From Burkholderiales bacterium (GTDB lineage: Bacteria; Pseudomonadota; Gammaproteobacteria; Burkholderiales; SG8-39): DNA of 36,060 nt. Location of the stretch: NCBI GenBank assembly GCA_014860355.1, contig JACZJV010000039.1, forward strand, positions 1 to 36,060. The letters are read 5' to 3'. The translations under genes and the position numbers were made by a program. Shown in pieces: positions 8,552-15,127 of the stretch. The number at the start of each line of letters is the position of its first letter. Position 1 is the stretch's first letter. Below the pieces are notes generated by a model. That model saw only the letters and a program-made list of their open reading frames with translations, had not been told where the DNA came from and searched no databases.

Positions 8552-8930
8552 ACCCGGCCAGCGGCAATGGCCCGGCGCCGGTCAGGAGGGAAAGACGCCG
8601 CAGGTCGCCGCGTTGGTCTGCCTTGCACCCATGTCGCCAAGCCCTGCGCGGCGCGCCGGACGCGCGCGTCGCATTGAACCAGCGCCACGATGCTGTGCAT
8701 GGCTGCAGCTTATCCCCTCGCCCTGCCCATGGCTTGACGAAAGTCATATCTGCCGCACAACTGCAACGCTATGTGCACGACACCGATTTCGACTTCCGCG
8801 CCCTCCCGTTCCCATGCTAGGCTCGGCGCGCACCATTGATCGCGATCAACACTGGTTTCCTCGCTTGTTCTGCAATGCGCTAATAAGGTGGGCGGGATGG
8901 CCAGAAACTCGAATAAGGATCTGATACACC
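8552..8930. promoter_or_regulatory. Divergent regulatory region between glpA and the IPMDH-like gene
   Basis: 379 bases without a convincing gene; short ORFs here lack ribosome-binding sites and family features. It must hold the promoters for glpA (leftward) and the dehydrogenase (rightward). It contains one perfect and one imperfect FNR/CRP-type dyad, listed separately or in the findings. An AAGGAT at 8914-8919 may serve the GTG start at 8931. Confidence 0.7.
8836..8849. promoter_or_regulatory. Predicted FNR/ANR box
   Basis: TTGATCGCGATCAA is a perfect 14-bp palindrome and an exact match to the FNR/ANR consensus TTGAT-N4-ATCAA. It lies 82 bases before the GTG start of the IPMDH-like gene and 285 bases before glpA on the other strand. 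A weaker dyad, TTGAC-GAAA-GTCAT, is at 8734-8747, 183 bases from glpA. The site predicts oxygen- or NO-responsive control; which promoter it serves cannot be told from sequence. Confidence 0.75.
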
Positions 8931-10055
8931 GTGACCAAGCAGCTATTCAGGATCGCCGTCCTGCCGGGTGACGGTATAGGTTCCGAGGTGATGGATGCCT
9001 GCCTCGGGGTGCTGGAACGCCTGCTGGCGGACCAGCCGCGCTTTGGCCTCAGCTACATACACGCGGCGGGTGGTGCGCAGCACTACGCCGATACCGGGGT
9101 CGCCATGCCGGAGAGCACGCTGCGCGCCTGCGAAGACGCGGATGCCATACTGTTTGGCGCCATGGGCCTGCCCCATATCCGTTACCCCGACGGCACGGAA
9201 ATAAGTCCGCAACTGGATCTGCGCAAGGATCTGGACTTGTATGCCGGCGTGCGCCCCATCCGCGCCATCCCCGGCGTGCCTTCCGTATTGGCCGACCCGC
9301 GCGCCGCGCAGATAGATCTGGTCCTGGTTCGCGAGCAGTCCGAAGGTCTGTTCTATGGCCGCCTCTACCCCGAAAAGCAGCCGAAAGCGAACGACAGCGA
9401 AGCGTTCGATCTCGGACGCATATCGCGCAAGGCTTCCGAGCGCTTGTTCGATTTCGCCTTTCGTCTCGCACGCCGGCGCCGGGACGCCGACCCGGCGAAG
9501 GGGCAAGTCACCTGTGTAGACAAGGCCAACGTACTGAGCAGCATGGCGTTTTTCCATAAAGTCTATTGGGAGCGGGCCGAGCTCTACGCGGATATCCAGG
9601 CGAGCCACTGCTACGTCGATGCCATGGCCTTGAATCTGGTCAAGCGCCCCTGGGATTACGACGTGGTCCCGACCGAAAACCAGTTCGGTGACATCCTTTC
9701 AGACCTTGCCGCAGGATTGATAGGCGGCCTGGGTATGTCGCCCTCGGCAGATATCGGAGACGAGCACGGGCTGTTTCAGCCCAGCCATGGCACTGCGCCG
9801 GATATTGCCGGGATGGGCAAGGCCAACCCTACGGCCATGATCCTTTCAGCGGGATTGATGCTGGAGTGGCTGGGCGAAAAACACAGCCTGCCCGAGGCCT
9901 GTACCGAAGCGACCCGCCTCAGGCTAGCGGTGGACGCAGCCTTCGGCTCGGGCAATATTCGATCGGTAGAATCAGGCGGCCAGGACGGCACGCAGGCGAT
10001 AACGGCGGTCGTAATCGCAGCGCTGGCCAGGAATTCGGCGGGAACAGGAAGCTGA
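8931..10055 (+). CDS. Isocitrate/isopropylmalate dehydrogenase family beta-decarboxylating dehydrogenase
   Basis: 374 residues, GTG start at 8931. The family fold is clear: [10 protein letters not shown] at 11-20, a substrate-arginine block ([14 protein letters not shown]98 and R108), [11 protein letters not shown] with R134, catalytic VDKAN with K198, metal-binding D230, D254 and D258, and the cofactor loop [13 protein letters not shown] at 282-294. Enzymes of this family oxidise a 2-hydroxyacid at C2 and decarboxylate at C3 (3-isopropylmalate, isocitrate, tartrate or homoisocitrate). The segment that reads REXTGGIYFG in LeuB reads [10 protein letters not shown] here, closer to the tartrate/homoisocitrate side, so I do not call it LeuB. 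LeuC and LeuD homologues lie 5 kb away on the other strand. The FNR box upstream is unusual for leucine biosynthesis. Confidence 0.85.
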   Translation: MTKQLFRIAVLPGDGIGSEVMDACLGVLERLLADQPRFGLSYIHAAGGAQHYADTGVAMPESTLRACEDADAILFGAMGLPHIRYPDGTEISPQLDLRKDLDLYAGVRPIRAIPGVPSVLADPRAAQIDLVLVREQSEGLFYGRLYPEKQPKANDSEAFDLGRISRKASERLFDFAFRLARRRRDADPAKGQVTCVDKANVLSSMAFFHKVYWERAELYADIQASHCYVDAMALNLVKRPWDYDVVPTENQFGDILSDLAAGLIGGLGMSPSADIGDEHGLFQPSHGTAPDIAGMGKANPTAMILSAGLMLEWLGEKHSLPEACTEATRLRLAVDAAFGSGNIRSVESGGQDGTQAITAVVIAALARNSAGTGS

Positions 10056-10101
10056 ACGGCAACAACCACTAATTCACTTTAATTTGTTTATGTATATAGT
10101 T

Positions 10102-10122
10102 GTTTATATGCATTATATAAAC
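10102..10122. repeat. AT-rich inverted repeat between convergent genes
   Basis: Perfect 7-bp arms (GTTTATA and TATAAAC) with a 7-base spacer sit inside a roughly 60-base AT-rich patch (about 10070-10130) in otherwise very GC-rich DNA, between the stops of two convergent genes. It may help end transcription, but there is no GC stem or T-run of a standard terminator. Confidence 0.4.
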
Positions 10123-10143
10123 TTCTATTTGCCCTGCAGCTGC

Positions 10144-11298
10144 TCAGGTTTCCTCCCTTTGATGGTGTATCGAGTTGCCTTCCTCCCCAAGCAACAAGGC
10201 ATTGTGCTCGCCCAGCAAGGGCGGCGGCCCGTATTCGCGTTGCGTGCCGGCGATCCTGATCGGATTGCCGACCGCGCGGATGGTGCCGGCCGCGCATTCG
10301 ATCGCAGCGACCATTTCGCGCTCGCGCACCAGGTCCGAGGCCAGCGCCTGTTCCAGCGATTCGATCGGCGCAACCACCACGCCCAGCGGCGCGAGGCGCG
10401 CGCTCCACGATGCGGTGGTGTCGCTTTTCAGCACCGGCTCGAGCGCGGCCAGCACTGCGCCGCGATTGCGGCTGCGCGCGGCCATGGTGGCGAAGCGCTC
10501 GTCCGCGAGCCAGTCCGGCCTGCCCGCCTCGTTGCAGAAGCGCCGCCAGAATTCGTCGTGCGAAATGAACACCACCAGCCAGCCGTCGCTGGTCTCGAAA
10601 ATCTGCGCCGGCACGATGTAGGGATGCGCCGAGCGCGGCATGCGTTCGGCGCGTTCGCCCGCGTTCAGCCAGGCGCCGGCAAGATAGTTCAGCTGCGAGA
10701 GCATCACGTCGTACATGGACAAGTCGATCTGGCCGCCCTTTCCATCGACGACTTTTGCCAGCAGGCCGAGCGCGCCCATCATTCCGGCTGAATTGTCCAC
10801 CGCCGAATAGCCGGTCTTGGCCGGCGGGCCGCCGGGCTCGCCGGTAATGGCCATCACGCCCGTCAGCGCCTGTATCACGTAGTCGTAGGCGGGCCGATCC
10901 GCATAGCTGCCCTCCAGGCCGTAGCCGGTGAGCGCGACGCACACCAGCTTCGGGTTCACTTCCCGCAACGCTGCGTAGTTGAGGCCCAGCTTCATGATCG
11001 CCGCCGGGCGCAGGTTGACGATCAGCGCGTGCGCGCGCGCGGCCAGCCGGCGCAATTTGCCCTGCCCCGCGGCCGAGGCCAGGTCGAGCACCACGCTCTT
11101 CTTGCTGCGGTTGAGGCTGGCGAAATAGGCGTTGTGCGGCCCGATCGAATGCGGGCTGACGCGCCGCGCGATATCGCCCTCGGGCGGTTCGATCTTGATG
11201 ACTTCGGCGCCGAGATCCGCGAGCAGCATGCCGCAGTACGGGCCCGCGAGCATGTGCCCGACTTCGAGGACGACGATGCCCGCGAGCGGCCCGTTCAT
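10144..11298 (-). CDS. Class III (CaiB/Frc-type) acyl-CoA transferase
   Basis: 384 residues, a full-length family III CoA-transferase. It opens with the typical GIVVLEVGHMLAGPYCGMLLADLGAEVIKIE-like block (residues 8-38, shown here only in part: LADLGAEVIKIEPPEGD), followed by LNRSKKSVVLDL. The block TGYSAVDNSAG (about 171-181) carries the aspartate expected to form the acyl anhydride with CoA. Such enzymes move CoA between carboxylic acids. The ATG at 11296-11298 overlaps the stop of the B12-binding subunit (ATGA), so it is translated with the mutase. By analogy with ScpC in the E. coli Sbm pathway it could recycle CoA from product to substrate acid; this is inference, and ScpC itself belongs to another CoA-transferase class. 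It is the last gene of the four-gene coupled block. Confidence 0.9.
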   Translation of the reverse strand: MNGPLAGIVVLEVGHMLAGPYCGMLLADLGAEVIKIEPPEGDIARRVSPHSIGPHNAYFASLNRSKKSVVLDLASAAGQGKLRRLAARAHALIVNLRPAAIMKLGLNYAALREVNPKLVCVALTGYGLEGSYADRPAYDYVIQALTGVMAITGEPGGPPAKTGYSAVDNSAGMMGALGLLAKVVDGKGGQIDLSMYDVMLSQLNYLAGAWLNAGERAERMPRSAHPYIVPAQIFETSDGWLVVFISHDEFWRRFCNEAGRPDWLADERFATMAARSRNRGAVLAALEPVLKSDTTASWSARLAPLGVVVAPIESLEQALASDLVREREMVAAIECAAGTIRAVGNPIRIAGTQREYGPPPLLGEHNALLLGEEGNSIHHQREET

Positions 11299-11711
11299 GC
11301 GAGCGCGAGCGCCAGTTCGTCTATCATCTGGGCAAGCGGCATGTCGTTGGTGTACACGCCCCTGACCCCGGCCGCCAGAAGTCCCGCCGCATCCTCCGGC
11401 GGAATGGTACCGCCGACGAACACCGGAATATCGCCCGCGCCCGCGGCCGCAAGGCCCTCGAGTACCTCGCGCGCAAGTTCCTTGTGGCTGCCCGAAAGTA
11501 TCGACAGGCCCACCGCCGAAACGTCCTCGTCCAGCGCCACGCGCACGATGAATTCCGGGGTCTTGCGCAGCCCGGTGTAGATCACCTCGGCTCCGGCGTC
11601 GCGCAGCGCCAGCGCGATCACCTTGGCGCCCGAATCGTGCCCGTCGAGCCCGGGCTTGGCGACGAGTATGCGCTTTCCCGCGAGCGGGCCTGCGCCGATG
11701 GCGGCGTTCAC
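11295..11711 (-). CDS. B12-binding small subunit of an acyl-CoA mutase
   Basis: 138 residues, a single cobalamin-binding domain. DGHDSG at 23-28 is the DxHxxG motif whose His25 becomes the lower cobalt ligand. S70-I-L72 and the glycine pair at 100-101 (FVGGTIP) complete the usual three-part B12 signature. It pairs with the upstream large subunit. A split of about 540 + 138 residues is the layout of 2-hydroxyisobutyryl-CoA mutase (HcmA/HcmB) and some archaeal and bacterial methylmalonyl-CoA mutases, rather than the single-chain MutB or Sbm. It overlaps both neighbours by ATGA-type junctions (11708-11711 upstream, 11295-11298 downstream), which should keep subunit amounts in step. Confidence 0.93.
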   Translation of the reverse strand: MNAAIGAGPLAGKRILVAKPGLDGHDSGAKVIALALRDAGAEVIYTGLRKTPEFIVRVALDEDVSAVGLSILSGSHKELAREVLEGLAAAGAGDIPVFVGGTIPPEDAAGLLAAGVRGVYTNDMPLAQMIDELALALA

Positions 11712-13324
11712 AGGCGCACCGGTTCCTGGAACTCGCCCCAGCAGCGCTTCAGGCGCTCCACCATTTCACCTACGGTCGCATACGCATGGCAGCATTCCAC
11801 CAGCAGCGGCATCAGATTCTGCTCGTCGTTCGCGGCCGCGGTTTCGAGCGCGCCGAGCGCGCGCTCGACGCGCGCCGCGTCGCGGCTGCGCTTCAATTCG
11901 GCGTGCTTGGCGAGCACGCGCCCGGCAATCTGCGGATCGAGCCGGAACACTTCGCCGTAGCTGTCGGCCTGCGCCTCGCGGCGGAACTGGTTTTGCCCGA
12001 CGACAACGCGCTCGCCCCGGTCGGTGGCGTCCTTCTTCTCGCGCGCGCGCTGGGCGATGCGCCGCTGCAGCCAGCCCTCCTCGATCGCTTTCACCACGCC
12101 GCCGTAGGCGTCGATCTCGCCCATCACCTCGCGCATCCCCTGCTCCATGCGCTCGGTGAGCCATTCGACGTAATAGCTGCCGCCCAGCGGATCGACCGTG
12201 GCCGCGATGCCGCTCTCGTGCTGCACGATCTGCTGCGTGCGCAGCGCGATCTCGGCCGAGAACTCGGTCGGAATCTGGAATGCCTCGTCGTAGGCGCAGG
12301 TGAATATCGACTGCGCCCCGCCGAGCACCGCCGCCAGATTCTCGATCGCCACGCGCACGATGTTGTTGTACGGTTGCGCCGCGACCAGCGAGGAGCCGCC
12401 GCACACCACGCCGAAGCGAAAATGCAGCGCCTTGTCGTCGGTGACCCCGTAGCGCTCGCGCAGCAGCCTCGCCCACAGCCGGCGGCCGGCGCGGAACTTC
12501 GCCGCCTCCTCGAACAGGTCCATGTGCGTGTAGAAGAAGAAGGACAGGCGACGCGCGAACCTGGTGAGGTCGCCGCCGCGGCGGATCAGCTCGTCTACGT
12601 AAGCAAGTCCGTTGGCCAGCGTATAGGCCATCTCCTCGATGGCGGTGCAGCCCGCGTCGCGCACGTGCGCGCCGGCGATCGAAATGGCGTTGAAGCGCGG
12701 CGACACCTCGTTCGAAAAGAGTACCGAGTCGGCGATCAGCCGCAGCGACGGGCGCACCGGAAAAATCCAGGTGCCGCGCGCGACGTATTCCTTGAGTATG
12801 TCGTTCTGGATGGTGCCGGTCAGTTTTTCGCGCGGCACGCCCTGCTTGTCGGCCGCGGCCAGGTACATGGCATAGATGATCGCCGCCGTGCCGTTGATGG
12901 TGAACGAAGTGGAAATCGCGCCCAGGTCTATGCCATCGAACAAGGTCTCCATCTCCGACAGGGAAAAGAGCGATACGCCCACCTTGCCGATTTCGGGACG
13001 CGCCATCGGGTCGTCCGGATCGTAGCCGCACTGGGTCGGCAGATCTAGCGCCACCGACAGCCCGGTCTGGCCCTGATCGAGAAGAAAGCGGTAGCGCTGG
13101 TTGGATTCCTCGGCCGAACCGAAGCCGGAATACTGGCGTATGGTCCAGGCGCGCCCGCGATAACCGTCGGCGAATATGCCGCGCGTGTACGGATACTGCG
13201 CCGGCAGCCCCGGATCCGATTCGGCCGCCATCTCGCGCGTCACCACCACCGGCACTTCGATCCCCGATGGCGTCACTGCACGCGTCTCGGGCCGCGGCGC
13301 GCCGGGCTTGGGTACTGCACTCAT
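11708..13324 (-). CDS. Adenosylcobalamin-dependent acyl-CoA mutase large subunit (methylmalonyl-CoA mutase-like)
   Basis: 538 residues from the ATG at 13322-13324, overlapping the crotonase stop. It is the TIM-barrel catalytic chain of a B12 carbon-skeleton mutase. With Propionibacterium MutB numbering offset by 24 the active site can be read. Conserved residues are R58 (R82), T61, R63, Y65 (Y89), S90, S140, T142, Q173 (Q197), R183 (R207), H220 (H244), R259 and S261. Y65 separates it from isobutyryl-CoA mutase (Phe) and 2-hydroxyisobutyryl-CoA mutase (Ile). It departs at F51 (Y75), G54 (M78) and A219 (Y243). The HSQTSGW and HTNALDE segments near the adenosyl group read GVVCGGS and FTCAYDE. 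The enzyme probably interconverts a branched and a linear CoA-ester with a carboxylate; the substrate is not fixed. No MeaB/ArgK-type chaperone or epimerase gene is nearby. Confidence 0.9.
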   Translation of the reverse strand: MSAVPKPGAPRPETRAVTPSGIEVPVVVTREMAAESDPGLPAQYPYTRGIFADGYRGRAWTIRQYSGFGSAEESNQRYRFLLDQGQTGLSVALDLPTQCGYDPDDPMARPEIGKVGVSLFSLSEMETLFDGIDLGAISTSFTINGTAAIIYAMYLAAADKQGVPREKLTGTIQNDILKEYVARGTWIFPVRPSLRLIADSVLFSNEVSPRFNAISIAGAHVRDAGCTAIEEMAYTLANGLAYVDELIRRGGDLTRFARRLSFFFYTHMDLFEEAAKFRAGRRLWARLLRERYGVTDDKALHFRFGVVCGGSSLVAAQPYNNIVRVAIENLAAVLGGAQSIFTCAYDEAFQIPTEFSAEIALRTQQIVQHESGIAATVDPLGGSYYVEWLTERMEQGMREVMGEIDAYGGVVKAIEEGWLQRRIAQRAREKKDATDRGERVVVGQNQFRREAQADSYGEVFRLDPQIAGRVLAKHAELKRSRDAARVERALGALETAAANDEQNLMPLLVECCHAYATVGEMVERLKRCWGEFQEPVRL

Positions 13325-14097
13325 TTCTTCGTCTCCTTGCTCAGTATATCGGCCGCCGCCCGCCAGTGATCCGCGTGGCACCACGCCGCTGCAAACAGAT
13401 CGCGATCGCGCGGGTCGGCGAGTTCGCGCGCCATGCCCAGTTTGCGCGCCGCTGCCTGCCACTTGAAGGCACGCATCACCTGCGGCCGCTGCTGCATCCA
13501 GGGACCGATGAACCGCTCGACGAAAGCGGCGAACGATACGCCCTCGGGCGCGACGGCCTCGACCAGCCCCGCGGCGAGCGCTTCGGACGCCGACAGCACG
13601 CGCGCGCTGCACAAAAGCTCCAGGCCGCGCGCCGGACCGAGTATCGCGGCAAGATCGCTGCCGCCGCCCCAGGCCGTGGGAATGTTGAGCGTGCCCTGCA
13701 CGAAGCCGATGCGCGCGTGCGCCGCGGCGATGCGCAGATCGCAGGCCACCGCCAACTCCGCGCCGCCGCCCAGCGCGACCCCGTTCAGAGCCGCCACCAC
13801 CGGAACGCCGAAGCTCCGGATGGCCTGAAACGCGCCGTTGCCCAGATCGAACAAGGCGCGCGCCTGCTCCACTGTGCGCACTTGCTCCAGGTCACGCAGA
13901 TCCCCGCCGGCGGCGAAACTCCTGTCGCCCGCGCCGCAGATCAGCGCCAGCACGAGCGTGTCGTTGTCGCGCTGCTCTTCGAATACCTGCTGCAGCTGCG
14001 CGAGCACGGCGCGCGACAGTGGATTGCGCTTCTCCGGCCGGTTGATGGTGACCCGAAGCAGGCCGTCCTCGACCGAGGCAAGAAGGTCGGAACTCAC
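13321..14097 (-). CDS. Crotonase-fold protein (enoyl-CoA hydratase or acyl-malonyl-CoA decarboxylase type)
   Basis: 258 residues with the crotonase oxyanion-hole segments FAAGGDL (61-67) and GVALGGGAELAVACD (106-120). E114 corresponds to Glu144 of rat enoyl-CoA hydratase. The second catalytic glutamate (Glu164) falls on Q134 (GFVQGTLNIP), so simple hydratase chemistry is doubtful. E. coli methylmalonyl-CoA decarboxylase ScpB also lacks the second glutamate, which, with the mutase gene next door, makes a decarboxylase a reasonable alternative. It is the first gene of the coupled block: its stop overlaps the mutase ATG at 13321-13324. The dodecin stop lies 46 bases upstream of its start, so the flavin-storage gene may share the transcript. 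Confidence 0.85.
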   Translation of the reverse strand: MSSDLLASVEDGLLRVTINRPEKRNPLSRAVLAQLQQVFEEQRDNDTLVLALICGAGDRSFAAGGDLRDLEQVRTVEQARALFDLGNGAFQAIRSFGVPVVAALNGVALGGGAELAVACDLRIAAAHARIGFVQGTLNIPTAWGGGSDLAAILGPARGLELLCSARVLSASEALAAGLVEAVAPEGVSFAAFVERFIGPWMQQRPQVMRAFKWQAAARKLGMARELADPRDRDLFAAAWCHADHWRAAADILSKETKK

Positions 14098-14143
14098 CGC
14101 CTTGCCTCGATCGGCCTGCGCCGGCGCGTGCCTGCGGGCAGCC

Positions 14144-14362
14144 TCAAGCCTCGTACTTGAACGACAGCGATACGCGCGTGCGGAACGCGGTCACCTTGCC
14201 ATTCTCGACCTTCATGTCGGTCTTGATCACTTCGGCCACGCGCAGGTCGCGCAGCGACTTGGAGGCGACCTCCACCGCCTTTCTGCCTGCGTCCTCCCAT
14301 GAATCCTTGCTGATTCCGACCACCTCGACGATTTTGTAGACCCCGCTTTTTTCCTTAGCCAT
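14144..14362 (-). CDS. Dodecin family flavin-binding protein
   Basis: 72 residues from the ATG at 14360-14362, preceded by a strong AAGGAGG site (14367-14375 region, reverse strand). The sequence shows the dodecin pattern: YKIVEVVGISKDSWEDA, AVEVASKSLRDLRVAEVI and a C-terminal strand RTRVSLSFKYE. Dodecins form hollow dodecamers that store or buffer flavins and sometimes CoA. A longer upstream extension in frame has no second start signal and is rejected. It sits between leuD and the crotonase gene. Confidence 0.93.
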   Translation of the reverse strand: MAKEKSGVYKIVEVVGISKDSWEDAGRKAVEVASKSLRDLRVAEVIKTDMKVENGKVTAFRTRVSLSFKYEA

Positions 14363-14512
14363 CTCGCCCTCCTTGGTTGGTGGCCCCGCCGCCCGCCCGG
14401 GTGCCGGGGAGATTTCATGATACACCTGCCTGCTGCGGGAACCGAATGCGCACCACCCGCATAGGCAGCGGCAGAACCCGACCCCTCGGCAGTCAGCTCG
14501 CGGGGCAGCGTC

Positions 14513-15127
14513 TCAGGTGTACAACCAGGGACGGGCATCGCGATCGCTGCGCTGGAATGCTGCGATTTCAGTCTCATGCCGCAGCGTGATACCGATCTCG
14601 TCCAGGCCCTCCTGCAGCATCGTGCGGCGCAGGGCTTCGACCTCGAAGGCGATTTCCTCGCCTTTGGCGGTGACGATCCGCTGGCGTTCGAGATCGACCG
14701 TCAGCAGCGCATCGCGCGCATCGGCTTCGGCGCCTGCCGCCAATCGCTCAACGGTGGCCGCCGCGAGGCGGATCGGGAGCATACCGTTCTGAAAACAGTT
14801 GCCGAAGAATATATCGCCGAAGGAAGGCGCGATGACGCACTTCAGTCCCCAGCCCATCAGCGCCCAAACTGCATTTTCACGCGAGGAGCCACAGCCGAAA
14901 TTCTCCGCCGCGAGCAGGATCTTCGCACCACGGTAAGGCGGCTTGTTGAGGATGAATTCCGGCTTTTCGCTGCCGTCCGCGTTGAAGCGCATCGTCTCCA
15001 GCAGGTACTCGCCCTGGCGTTCGCGCGGGACGCCGGCGCAGCGCTCGATGCGTATGATCCGGTCGGTATCGATATTGGGCAGCATCAGCGGCGCCGCGAT
15101 GCCTTGCAGCAGGGTGAACTTCTCCAT
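14513..15127 (-). CDS. leuD: 3-isopropylmalate dehydratase small subunit family
   Basis: 204 residues. LPNIDTDRIIRIERC (about 16-30) is the LeuD/aconitase swivel-domain signature, followed by ENFGCGSSRENAVWAL and APSFGDIFFGNCFQNGMLPI, all expected of the isopropylmalate isomerase small subunit. With LeuC it moves the hydroxyl group of 2-isopropylmalate to give 3-isopropylmalate. The ATG at 15125-15127 overlaps the leuC stop by one base (TGATG), a typical coupled pair; a TTG one codon upstream is possible. The family also contains citramalate and other alkylmalate isomerases, so leucine biosynthesis is likely but not proved. Confidence 0.92.
   Translation of the reverse strand: MEKFTLLQGIAAPLMLPNIDTDRIIRIERCAGVPRERQGEYLLETMRFNADGSEKPEFILNKPPYRGAKILLAAENFGCGSSRENAVWALMGWGLKCVIAPSFGDIFFGNCFQNGMLPIRLAAATVERLAAGAEADARDALLTVDLERQRIVTAKGEEIAFEVEALRRTMLQEGLDEIGITLRHETEIAAFQRSDRDARPWLYT

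Noticed and set aside
11786-13048. A 420-codon plus-strand ORF opposite the mutase gene
   Set aside because: It is the antisense shadow of the mutase, whose active-site residues are all readable on the minus strand.
11708-13324. Assigning the mutase as 2-hydroxyisobutyryl-CoA mutase (HcmA)
   Set aside because: The subunit split fits, but the key position is Tyr (TIRQY) instead of the Ile seen in HcmA.
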